Below the pieces are notes generated by a model. It worked only from the letters and a program-made list of their open reading frames with translations. It was not told where the DNA came from and searched no databases. DNA of 64,000 bases, taken from positions 124,001 through 188,000 of the forward strand of contig CAZBED010000003.1 in NCBI GenBank assembly GCA_964490845.1. Reading direction: 5' to 3'. Origin of the DNA: JADJSS01 sp964490845. GTDB lineage: Bacteria > Bacteroidota > Bacteroidia > Chitinophagales > JADIYW01. This document shows positions 35,422 to 43,517 of this stretch, one piece after another. The first letter of the stretch is position 1. The number at the start of each line of letters is the position of its first letter. The translations under genes and the position numbers were made by a program.

Positions 35422-36105
35422 TTAATAATTCAAAGAAGCGCGTTTAGTTTTAACGGTTTCAATGATTTGCTGCTGAATGGTAATTTGTTGCTGTTTGGTG
35501 GACTGGTCTGCATCATTTTTGATGATATCCTGCTCCCGCTCCTGAATCAGCGCTTTTGCTTTTTCTATATCCTTGATATAATCCGCTTTTTTCTTTACCA
35601 GGTCTTTCAGGTCGCCGGTTAATCCTTTGAGTACCTTTTCTTCCGATTTTTGCTGATCTTCCGTCACATCAATAGCCAGATCCCGGGCAAATTTTTTCAG
35701 TACCGCTTCCATACCTGCATATTGCGAACCATAAGCCGCTGATGTAATGAAGGCTCCGCCTAAGTCTGTGAACACAGTCATTTTAGAACCTTTTTCCACC
35801 GGTGTAACGATGACATACATATCCACCACATTGGCGCTCACTGTCGGAATTTGGGCATTGTCAATAAATATTTCAGGGTTCTTTTTGTCCCTCGTTACTT
35901 TGCCTTTCATCTTTTTACCCCACTTCTCGACTGCATCTTTGGCATCCTCCAGGTTACTGCCATTCAGCATTATCTCTATCCCGTTCTGTTCGCCCTTACT
36001 CATAAACTGTCTAACCTCATTGGTGGTAAATACGGTCTGTGCTGACAAAGACGCTGAAAAGAACAGTATAATTGTCGGCAATAAAAGTTTAAAATAATTT
36101 TTCAT
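35422..36105 (-). CDS. Secreted protein with C-terminal coiled coil
   Basis: 227 residues. Signal peptide ending SLSAQ, then a mixed domain (25-150) with VVDMYVIVTPVEKGSKMTVF, and a C-terminal coiled-coil (about 165-220) with QQQITIQQQIIETV. No known domain. Sits 12 bp after the PD40/SPOR gene (36118), and a strong terminator follows, so the two are probably one operon with polA. Confidence 0.65.
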   Translation of the reverse strand: MKNYFKLLLPTIILFFSASLSAQTVFTTNEVRQFMSKGEQNGIEIMLNGSNLEDAKDAVEKWGKKMKGKVTRDKKNPEIFIDNAQIPTVSANVVDMYVIVTPVEKGSKMTVFTDLGGAFITSAAYGSQYAGMEAVLKKFARDLAIDVTEDQQKSEEKVLKGLTGDLKDLVKKKADYIKDIEKAKALIQEREQDIIKNDADQSTKQQQITIQQQIIETVKTKRASLNY

Positions 36106-36117
36106 GATGCTTTAATT

Positions 36118-38625
36118 TTATTTAATAATGTTTGAAACTTTTCCTTTGGTGAACTGCAAAATGAATGCCACAAAATAATTTTGCGCCCTGACCTTATCCA
36201 GTACGGCTTTCGCCTCTCCTAAATCATAATATTCGCCGAGTCTGTAAATATATTGTTCAAATGATTTGATTTTCTCTATCTTACCCAAACTGCTAAACTG
36301 CGGAAACTCAATGTTGTCATCTAAAAAACTGCCAATCTGAATTTTGTAACTGATATCGGGTTTGTTAATAAGCTTGAGTTTCGCCGGCTTGTAAGAATCC
36401 TGTATGGGTAAGAATGCCGTTGTGTCTATCTCAAATAACTGCTCCATAATCTCCGGGGCAACCACTTTGTCTGATTTAATCTCTTTCTTATCAGGCTTTG
36501 GCTCTTCAGCGGAAGCAACAATCTTTTCGGCAACAGCTTCTGACTTCTTTTCGGCAGATACTTCTTTCGGTTCGATCTGAGTTACCGTTACCTCCTTGTT
36601 CGCTTTAACCGACTTGGCATCCAGCCAGCTCACTTTGGCAGGTTCATCTTTTGAAATCACCTTCAGCAATGAATCCACTTTAGATTGCGTAATCGGCTCA
36701 TTATGTCCGGATTTATTTACCACTCTATCTGCCGGTTCATCTTGTTCTATTTTGATGTACGGCGGTACATTATTTCTGGCATATACTTTATTGGCGGTAG
36801 TAACAAACGTATTTCCCGTCAATATATAGTCTTTTACCTTTACACTGTATTTCTCCAGACCGTAGGTAGAAAGCTCATCCGTAATTTTATTTTCCTGCTG
36901 CTCAAAGATGACTTTGTAATTGTTATTCAACAACAGTTTCAACTGATACCTGCCATCTTTATCGATATCAATCTCACGCAATTTCTGAGTGGTATAATTC
37001 ACCATTCTCATCTTAGCATTTTTTGCCGGTTTGTTTGTCGCTCCATCCGTCACCTTGCCGGTAAACAGTATGTAGTTCTCCAACGACAACTGGTTGGTGG
37101 CGTTATTGAGTATGCTGAATTTAGAATTTTGACTGAGCTGAACCACTTCAACAATAGAATCCGTAGAATTCTTTCCGAATGAATTCGCGGCAATCGTCAC
37201 AGGTTTATAATTATCTTTTGAAATATTAACAGTAAAATTCTTATCCCTGGCTACCTGAAAGACAGCCCTTCCGGCAGCATCGGTCACGCCTTCCGCCATA
37301 TTGTTATCCTTCTTGGTTTCGGAAAGCTTCAGGAAGGCATAATCCAGTGCATTACCGGTAGCAGAATCTGATACTTGAACAATCAGTTTGAGGTCGAATG
37401 GAATAAACCGGTAAATATCAAAACTGCCTTTTCCGCCAGCTCTGTTAGACGTAACATATCCGGTATTAATCGCTTTGTCAAACAGAATACTCACTTCATC
37501 ACCGGCTGAATTGATGGGTGCAGGTTGCATTAAAACATCCTGCCATGTATCGTGCGTACCATCGGCGGCATATATATCATATCCGCCAAATCCAACGTCT
37601 CTGTTAGAAGAAAAATACAGGAGTTTATCTTTTCCGTCCTGAACAACAAACGGACTGATTTCGTCTGCCGGCGAATTCAGCAGTTTTCCCAGATTTGACG
37701 GTTTGCTCCAGCTGTTATTCGTCCATCTGCTTTTCCAGATATCGAAACCGCCAAAACCCTCCGGCAGGTTGGATGAGAAATAAATTTCGGTTCCTTCCGT
37801 ATTGAATGCGGGCTGCCTGAACGTATAGCTTTCCTGATTAAATGGCAATGGCTGAATATTTAATAAATTGCCCCCCAGATTATCCGCGATGTATAACTGC
37901 TCGTGCGCTTTAGCTGCTTTCTTCGTGTTAGTATTATACGTTTTAGCAGCAAACACCACCTTGTTACCGTCTCTGGTGTAAGATAAACCGGTAATAATTA
38001 ATTTAAGCGTGTTTGTATTTACAGCTTTGACGGGTTCTGAGAAACCATCGTATTCCCGAACGGCCTGAAATATCTTGTACTGCGCCTTTTCTTCGCCTGC
38101 CGATAGGTTTTGAATGGTTACATACACCGGATTGGTTCTGAGTACCGCAAGTTGCATTTCATCATCGGCTGTATTATACGGATAACTTTCCAGCTTATAA
38201 TTATCTGCCTGCGCGGATGCTTTGAGGATGCGTTCACACTGATTCGCCAAATCCATTACCTTATTGACATCACCTGTCATGGCGGCATACATCAGATAGG
38301 CATCCAGCGCTTTTTGATATTCGCCTGTCAACTGACAAGCATAAGCATAATTAAATAAATTAATCTTGGAAGAATTGACCAGTTGGGATTCTTTATTATA
38401 CCATTGCATCGCCGTGGTATAGTCTTTCTTCTTTACATACAAGTCTGCAATCCGGAAAGCATCCTGCGGGTCGCGGCTGGCACTGTAATACCTGTCCTGG
38501 TAATACTGGATGACTTTATCTATACCGCCTTTGGCAATTAACTTGCTGATGTATGTTGCGTCCCATTTCTTTGCAACAGAAACGAGGGACAGGAACATAC
38601 AAACTAATAAGAATACTCTTTTCAT
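36118..38625 (-). CDS. Secreted TPR / PD40 / SPOR protein, PorE-like architecture
   Basis: 835 residues. Signal peptide (ending SVAKK), TPR-like helices (about 45-150), WD40-like PD40 propeller repeats with the phrases YFSSNLPEGFGGFDIWKS and YFSSNRDVGFGGYDIYAAD (about 200-395), one or two carboxypeptidase-regulatory-like folds, a Lys/Glu-rich linker (about 640-720), and a C-terminal SPOR-like domain (757-835, YKIQIGSF...YIYRLGEYY). Type IX secretion protein PorE has an OmpA domain in place of the SPOR domain, which also binds peptidoglycan, so the job may be similar. Located between polA and the coiled-coil gene. Confidence 0.7.
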   Translation of the reverse strand: MKRVFLLVCMFLSLVSVAKKWDATYISKLIAKGGIDKVIQYYQDRYYSASRDPQDAFRIADLYVKKKDYTTAMQWYNKESQLVNSSKINLFNYAYACQLTGEYQKALDAYLMYAAMTGDVNKVMDLANQCERILKASAQADNYKLESYPYNTADDEMQLAVLRTNPVYVTIQNLSAGEEKAQYKIFQAVREYDGFSEPVKAVNTNTLKLIITGLSYTRDGNKVVFAAKTYNTNTKKAAKAHEQLYIADNLGGNLLNIQPLPFNQESYTFRQPAFNTEGTEIYFSSNLPEGFGGFDIWKSRWTNNSWSKPSNLGKLLNSPADEISPFVVQDGKDKLLYFSSNRDVGFGGYDIYAADGTHDTWQDVLMQPAPINSAGDEVSILFDKAINTGYVTSNRAGGKGSFDIYRFIPFDLKLIVQVSDSATGNALDYAFLKLSETKKDNNMAEGVTDAAGRAVFQVARDKNFTVNISKDNYKPVTIAANSFGKNSTDSIVEVVQLSQNSKFSILNNATNQLSLENYILFTGKVTDGATNKPAKNAKMRMVNYTTQKLREIDIDKDGRYQLKLLLNNNYKVIFEQQENKITDELSTYGLEKYSVKVKDYILTGNTFVTTANKVYARNNVPPYIKIEQDEPADRVVNKSGHNEPITQSKVDSLLKVISKDEPAKVSWLDAKSVKANKEVTVTQIEPKEVSAEKKSEAVAEKIVASAEEPKPDKKEIKSDKVVAPEIMEQLFEIDTTAFLPIQDSYKPAKLKLINKPDISYKIQIGSFLDDNIEFPQFSSLGKIEKIKSFEQYIYRLGEYYDLGEAKAVLDKVRAQNYFVAFILQFTKGKVSNIIK

Positions 38626-38635
38626 AGTTACCTGA

Positions 38636-41461
38636 TTAATGTGCTTCCAGCCAGTTGGTACCGAACCCTGCCGATACCTCTAAGGGTACCTGCAAAGGTA
38701 ACGCATTTTGCATTTCGTGTATTACAATTTTCTTAATTTCTTCCTTTTCGGGGATATAAACATCAAACAATAATTCATCATGCACCTGCAGGATCATCCT
38801 GGATTGCAGGTTGTGCCGCTTAAAGGCACGATGGATATTAATCATAGCGAGTTTAATCATATCGGCAGCAGTGCCCTGAATAGGGGCGTTAATGGCGTTG
38901 CGCTCCGCAAATCCGCGTATCGTCCAGTTGCCCGCATTGATATCCCGCAGATAGCGGCGTCTGTGCAAAAGCGTTTCCACATATCCATTTTTGCGTGCCG
39001 ATTCTATGGTTGAATCCATATAATTTTTGATGCCGCTGTATTTCTGAAAATATTGTTCAATAAGCGCTGCTGCATCCGTTCGGGAAATCCCGAGACGCTG
39101 TGCCAGCCCGAAAGCGGATATCCCATAGATAATGCCAAAATTGACCATTTTGGCTTGCCGGCGCATTTCAGGAGTTACTTCTGACAGCGGAACATTGAAG
39201 ACATTAGCAGCCGTTGCCGCATGAATATCCAGTTTTTTCTGAAACGCGTGTATCATATTTTCATCCTGACTGATAGAGGCTACTATGCGCAATTCTATTT
39301 GTGAGTAATCTGCGGATAATAATGTATGTTGTTCGTCTTTTTGTATAAAGGCTTGCCGGATTTTTCTTCCCCGCTCGGTGCGAACCGGTATATTCTGCAG
39401 GTTCGGATTGGTAGAACTTAATCTTCCTGTGGCGGCGATGGCCTGATTGAAGGTCGTATGCAGACGCTGTGTCTTCGGATTAATCAGATTCGGCAAAGCA
39501 TCAACGTAGGTGGATTTGAGCTTGGTAAATTCACGGTAGTCCAGCAGTTTCTCAGCTACCGGATATTCATGTGCTATCTTTTGGAGCGTTTCTTCATCTG
39601 TGGAATACTGACCCGATTTTGTTTTTTTGCCCGGATAGGGAATTTTCATTTTTTCAAATAATATGTCTCCCAACTGCTTCGGAGAATCTATATTAAACTG
39701 TGCTCCGCAGGCAGCCTGAATCTCCTCCTGTAACTGCACTATGTCATTCGCTATTTCCTTAGAATATTCTTTTAAAAAGCGGGTATCAATTCTGACTCCC
39801 TCATATTCCATATCCGTCAGAACGGAAACCAGCGGTGTTTCTACTTCATAAAAGAGTTTATCGAGATGGGTATGGTCAATCTCTTTTTTAAACACCTTAT
39901 ACAATTGATATGTTACATCAGCATCTTCAGCAGCATATTCTTTTATCTTTTCAATCGGCACCTCCCGCATCGTGCCCTGCTTAGGGCCTTTTTTGCCAAT
40001 CAGTTCTTCTATTGAGACGGGTGTATACCCTAAATAATTCTCCGACAATACATTCATGTTGTGTTTGGTGTCGGCATCCATCAGATAATGTGCGAGCATC
40101 GTATCAAAGAAAACGCCTTTTACTTCAATACCATACCATTTCAATACCAGCTGGTCAAACTTGATATTTTGTCCTATCTTAATGATTTTCTCGTTTTCTA
40201 AAACCTGTTTAAAGCTGTGAACGATTTTCATCGCTTCTGCCTGGTTTTCGGGTACCGGCACATAATAGGCCTCATGGCTTTTAATGGAAAAGGACATTCC
40301 GACGAGCTCACAATTATTGGCATCGAGTGAAGTGGTTTCCGTATCAAATGCAAATTTTTCAGCAGCCTGCAATAAATCAACTAATTGTTGAATGCGCTCC
40401 GGCGTATCCGCTAAGTGATAATGGTGTTCGGTATTCTGAATATTCTTTCCATATGTAACAGGTTCCTCCTTTGTGGCATTATCCGGAGTTGCATCCTCTG
40501 CAAACAGGGAGAACTGTGCTTTGTCAGAAGGTAGTACCGTTTGTTTTTTTGCCGCCACTTCATTCATGGAATAATCTTCCCCTAATATTCTTTTACCCAA
40601 AGTCCTGAATTCCAGTTCGGCAAAGATGGCGGCTAACTTTTCTTTATCAAATTCTTTTAAAATAAAATCCTCTTCTTTCCATTTTATCGGCGCGTCTGTG
40701 ATGATGGTTGCTAATTTTTTGGAAATAAGTGCCATCTCTTTGTGCTCGAGGAGTTTGTCCTTCATAGCGCCTTTTACACTATCTATATTTTCATAAATAT
40801 TTTCAATGGAGCCAAACTGGCGTATCAGCATCTTGGCGCCCTTTTCACCTATGCCTTTTACACCGGGGATATTATCAACGGCATCTCCCCAGAGCCCAAG
40901 TATGTCGATAATCTGTTTTGGGTCTTTGATTTCCCATTTTTTAGCCAAGTCATCCACATTCAGTACTTCTGCCGGCTTTCCCATAAACGGAGGTTTGTGT
41001 ATGAAAATATTTTCAGAAGCCACCTGTCCTAAGTCTTTATCCGGAGAAACGATATAACATTCAAATCCTTCTTTCGCTGCTTTTACCGCTAAGGTGCCAA
41101 TTAAATCGTCCGCTTCAAAACCTTCAATTTCCACTACCGGCATATTCATGGCACGAATAATCTCTTTAATATAGGGAACTGCTTTTACTATATCATCGGG
41201 TGTTTCCTGACGGTTTGCCTTGTAAAAATCATGTTCCGCCTGCCGGTCTGTTTGCGCGGCTGCATCAAAGACAATGGCATAATGTGTAGGCTTGTATTTC
41301 GTTTTTATTTCCCAGATAGTATTCAGAAATCCGGAGATGGCAGACACATTCAATCCTTTGGAATTAATCAGCGGATTTTTCTGCATCGCAAAGTAAGCGC
41401 GAAAGATGAGGGCAAACGAGTCGAAGAGATAAAGTTTTTTTGTGGCTGGCTCTGAACTCAT
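38636..41461 (-). CDS. polA: DNA polymerase I
   Basis: 941 residues from ATG 41461 (MSSEPATKKLYLFDSFALIF); the frame extends upstream to 41524 but that overlaps the CMD gene. The 5'-nuclease domain (about 1-300) starts with LYLFDSFALIFRAY and includes FEADDLIGTLA. The 3'-5' exonuclease domain keeps its catalytic acids (AFDTETTSLD). The polymerase domain has ADYSQIELRI (motif A), the O-helix with the RRQAKMVNFGIIYG motif B and QVHDELLFDV (motif C). Repair and Okazaki fragment processing. ATGA overlap with the upstream CMD gene. Confidence 0.97.
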   Translation of the reverse strand: MSSEPATKKLYLFDSFALIFRAYFAMQKNPLINSKGLNVSAISGFLNTIWEIKTKYKPTHYAIVFDAAAQTDRQAEHDFYKANRQETPDDIVKAVPYIKEIIRAMNMPVVEIEGFEADDLIGTLAVKAAKEGFECYIVSPDKDLGQVASENIFIHKPPFMGKPAEVLNVDDLAKKWEIKDPKQIIDILGLWGDAVDNIPGVKGIGEKGAKMLIRQFGSIENIYENIDSVKGAMKDKLLEHKEMALISKKLATIITDAPIKWKEEDFILKEFDKEKLAAIFAELEFRTLGKRILGEDYSMNEVAAKKQTVLPSDKAQFSLFAEDATPDNATKEEPVTYGKNIQNTEHHYHLADTPERIQQLVDLLQAAEKFAFDTETTSLDANNCELVGMSFSIKSHEAYYVPVPENQAEAMKIVHSFKQVLENEKIIKIGQNIKFDQLVLKWYGIEVKGVFFDTMLAHYLMDADTKHNMNVLSENYLGYTPVSIEELIGKKGPKQGTMREVPIEKIKEYAAEDADVTYQLYKVFKKEIDHTHLDKLFYEVETPLVSVLTDMEYEGVRIDTRFLKEYSKEIANDIVQLQEEIQAACGAQFNIDSPKQLGDILFEKMKIPYPGKKTKSGQYSTDEETLQKIAHEYPVAEKLLDYREFTKLKSTYVDALPNLINPKTQRLHTTFNQAIAATGRLSSTNPNLQNIPVRTERGRKIRQAFIQKDEQHTLLSADYSQIELRIVASISQDENMIHAFQKKLDIHAATAANVFNVPLSEVTPEMRRQAKMVNFGIIYGISAFGLAQRLGISRTDAAALIEQYFQKYSGIKNYMDSTIESARKNGYVETLLHRRRYLRDINAGNWTIRGFAERNAINAPIQGTAADMIKLAMINIHRAFKRHNLQSRMILQVHDELLFDVYIPEKEEIKKIVIHEMQNALPLQVPLEVSAGFGTNWLEAH

Positions 41462-41811
41462 CGTGTATGGTTTTGTTGTAATACTTCCCAATATTCGGCT
41501 GCACGCCGGGTATGAGGGATGCAAATGCTGCCACCCACTAAATTGGCAATGGCGAATACCTCATAAATTTGTGCTGTTGTAACGCCCAGTTCATGGTTTT
41601 TGCCTAAATGGTATTTGATACAATCATCACACCTCAGTACCATGGAAGCAACAAGGCCCAGCATTTCTTTTGTCCTGGCATCAATGGCTCCATCGGCGTA
41701 TGCATGCATATCGAGATTGAAGAAACGATTGAGCGTCAGATTCTTTTGCTCCAGGATGACTTCGTTCATTTTTGAACGATAGTCATTAAACTCATTTACC
41801 AGATCAGCCAT
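41458..41811 (-). CDS. Carboxymuconolactone decarboxylase / AhpD-like protein
   Basis: 117 residues, a helical CMD-family protein. The CxxC motif CDDCIKYHLGKNHELG is the AhpD-like redox site, which in AhpD reduces lipoylated partners as part of peroxide defence. The substrate is not known here. It overlaps polA by ATGA, and the T-run of the arsR terminator reaches its start codon (41809-41811). Confidence 0.85.
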   Translation of the reverse strand: MADLVNEFNDYRSKMNEVILEQKNLTLNRFFNLDMHAYADGAIDARTKEMLGLVASMVLRCDDCIKYHLGKNHELGVTTAQIYEVFAIANLVGGSICIPHTRRAAEYWEVLQQNHTR

Positions 41812-41858
41812 AAAAAAAGACTATTATTTCGTCTAAAATACGACAAATAATAGTCTTT
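41812..41858 (-). terminator. Intrinsic terminator after the ArsR gene at 41888
   Basis: Minus strand: AAAGACTATTATTT pairs with AAATAATAGTCTTT (14 bp), followed by TTTTTTT which runs into the next gene's ATG. It ends the transcript of the ArsR gene and may allow read-through to the CMD gene. Confidence 0.85.
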
Positions 41859-41887
41859 GATAATTCCTTGCTAAAAAAAGAAGTGAA

Positions 41888-42220
41888 TTATTTTTTCTTC
41901 TTGGCTACTTTACGTGCCTGTGTCCACTCATCGAATAAATCGATACCACGGTTCATAGCATCCAATCGCTCATAGTTCAGGGAGTAATAGATTTTTTTGC
42001 CATCTCTGCGTGTACGAACAACATCTACTCCTCTGAGAATTTTCAAGTGTTGGGAGGTAATGGATTGTTCAATCTTAAGTGTGTTGTAAATGACATTTAC
42101 ATTTACTTCTTTTTTGTCGTGGATCAGCTTGATGATTTTTAATCTGAGGTGATGTGCCACTGCTCTCAAAAGCTCTGCCGCTTTTTCGATCTTTTCGGTG
42201 TTGAATTCAAAATTTTCCAT
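41888..42220 (-). CDS. ArsR-family winged-helix regulator without metal Cys
   Basis: 110 residues. Winged-helix DNA-binding domain with the recognition helix IEQSITSQHLKILRG and the wing VVRTRRDGKKIYYSL. Unlike metal sensors of the family it has no Cys in the alpha-3 site or elsewhere, so the effector is unknown. The -7 element TATATTTG (42247-42254, minus strand) precedes it, and a perfect 9-bp inverted repeat lies at 42288-42309. The neighbouring ArsR gene (42382-42705) is its paralog. Confidence 0.88.
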   Translation of the reverse strand: MENFEFNTEKIEKAAELLRAVAHHLRLKIIKLIHDKKEVNVNVIYNTLKIEQSITSQHLKILRGVDVVRTRRDGKKIYYSLNYERLDAMNRGIDLFDEWTQARKVAKKKK

Positions 42221-42246
42221 AAAGACTTTTTCAATTTAGTTCACTA

Positions 42247-42254
42247 CAAATATA
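42247..42254 (-). promoter_or_regulatory. -7 element of the ArsR gene
   Basis: Minus-strand TATATTTG matches TAnnTTTG. A TTTC 22 bp further upstream could act as the -33. Confidence 0.5.
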
Positions 42255-42287
42255 TGTAATCTTTGGATAGTTAAGCGAAATTATATA

Positions 42288-42309
42288 GTTAAATATCACA
42301 ATATTTAAC
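42288..42309. promoter_or_regulatory. Perfect inverted repeat, candidate ArsR operator
   Basis: GTTAAATAT - CACA - ATATTTAAC, 9 bp arms, in the gap between the two ArsR genes and just upstream of the predicted promoter. AT-rich palindromes are typical ArsR sites. Regulator identity is inferred. Confidence 0.4.
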
Positions 42310-42381
42310 ATATCTGAAGGAATTGAAGAGTAATACGTAAAAAAAATTGATTTTACTCAACAGGGATCGGATGATGAACGT

Positions 42382-42705
42382 CTATTTCACTAATTCATGC
42401 AGTAATCTGGAAATTTCATCCATACGTTCATGGTCGACGGAATAGTAAATATATTTCCCGTCTCGGGTGGTAATTACAACACCGGCCCTGCGCAACAAGG
42501 CAAGGTGCTGGGAAGCAACGGATTGCTCCAGACGCAAACGGACATATAAGTCTGTCACCGTTAATTTACCTTCTCTATTCAACAAGCGTATCATTTCCTG
42601 ACGCAGTTTGTGGTTAACGGCGCGCAATACCAGTACAGATTTGCGCAGCACCTGAAAATCAATTTTTAATTCCGGTTGCATAATCGTTTTGCTGTTTACA
42701 GACAT
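42382..42705 (-). CDS. Second ArsR-family regulator
   Basis: 107 residues. Same fold as its neighbour, with recognition helix LEQSVASQHLALLRRAG and wing GVVITTRDGKYIYYSVDHER. Also lacks Cys metal-site residues. The pair share the EQSxxSQHL motif, pointing to gene duplication. A TAAAATTG element (one mismatch from consensus) lies just upstream at 42720-42727. Confidence 0.86.
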   Translation of the reverse strand: MSVNSKTIMQPELKIDFQVLRKSVLVLRAVNHKLRQEMIRLLNREGKLTVTDLYVRLRLEQSVASQHLALLRRAGVVITTRDGKYIYYSVDHERMDEISRLLHELVK

Positions 42706-42811
42706 TGAATTTAGTTTTGCAATTTTAGTTATATAATTATCTCAATAATCGTTCCAAACTTGAAAATATTATTATTGAAGAAAACTATCAAATAATAAAC
42801 GTTAAAAATAT

Positions 42812-43507
42812 TTATTTGTTTTGCTGGGTGGTATAAAATGCTTTCGCGTAATTAGGCTCAAAATAAGCGGTATCTTCAAATTTCCGTGCTGTGAAACCGG
42901 AATAAGCCAATTGGCAAATATCCTTTGCGCTGGGTACAAACTCATCAAAAACATGAATATGGCCTGCCTCCACATGCTTATTTGATTTTGCCGCACCGCT
43001 GCCAAACAGTAAATATGTTTTATCGGGCGGAAACAAATGTATGGATGCGGCATCCAGCACCAGGCTGGAAAACTCCTGTATACAGTCCAACCCGCTGTTA
43101 TAAAAAGAGGTATACACTTCTTCCCTTCTGGCATCAATCATCGGGACAAAAACATCAAAGGCTGTTTGCTGGTACCTGTTTTGTATTCCCACCGTCATTG
43201 CAGGCAAGGTGGGAACGGCAATCAACGGAATATCCAACGCAAAACAATACCCTTTTGCCGCTGAAGCCGCAATCCGCAATCCGGTATAGGAACCCGGGCC
43301 GGAACTGATGGCAACCGCATGTAAATCGTTAAAAGACAATCCGACCGCTGATAAAACCTCAGCCGTTAGAAGATGTATCTTATCAGCCGCCTTATTGGTT
43401 TCCAATACTTCTCTTATACTGATACATTCCCCATTTTTGGAAACCGCCAAAGAGGTAACCGATTGGGCAACTTCGATACATAAAATATATACGGGTGACG
43501 GAAACAC
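42812..43507 (-). CDS. tsaB: tRNA threonylcarbamoyladenosine biosynthesis protein TsaB
   Basis: 231 residues, an ASKHA-fold protein with the TsaB segment ISSGPGSYTGLRIAASAAKG. TsaB, TsaD and TsaE together install t6A37 on ANN-decoding tRNAs; TsaB is the catalytically inactive scaffold. TsaD and TsaE are not in the window. Runs downstream of the S41 protease gene, 10 bp apart. Confidence 0.9.
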   Translation of the reverse strand: MFPSPVYILCIEVAQSVTSLAVSKNGECISIREVLETNKAADKIHLLTAEVLSAVGLSFNDLHAVAISSGPGSYTGLRIAASAAKGYCFALDIPLIAVPTLPAMTVGIQNRYQQTAFDVFVPMIDARREEVYTSFYNSGLDCIQEFSSLVLDAASIHLFPPDKTYLLFGSGAAKSNKHVEAGHIHVFDEFVPSAKDICQLAYSGFTARKFEDTAYFEPNYAKAFYTTQQNK

Positions 43508-43517
43508 TGCCTGTATG

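Noticed and set aside
41462..41524. N-terminal extension of polA
   Set aside because: It overlaps the CMD gene; the ATGA junction at 41461 is the natural start.
42382..42705. Arsenic resistance operon
   Set aside because: The ArsR proteins lack Cys and no arsenite pump or reductase is nearby.
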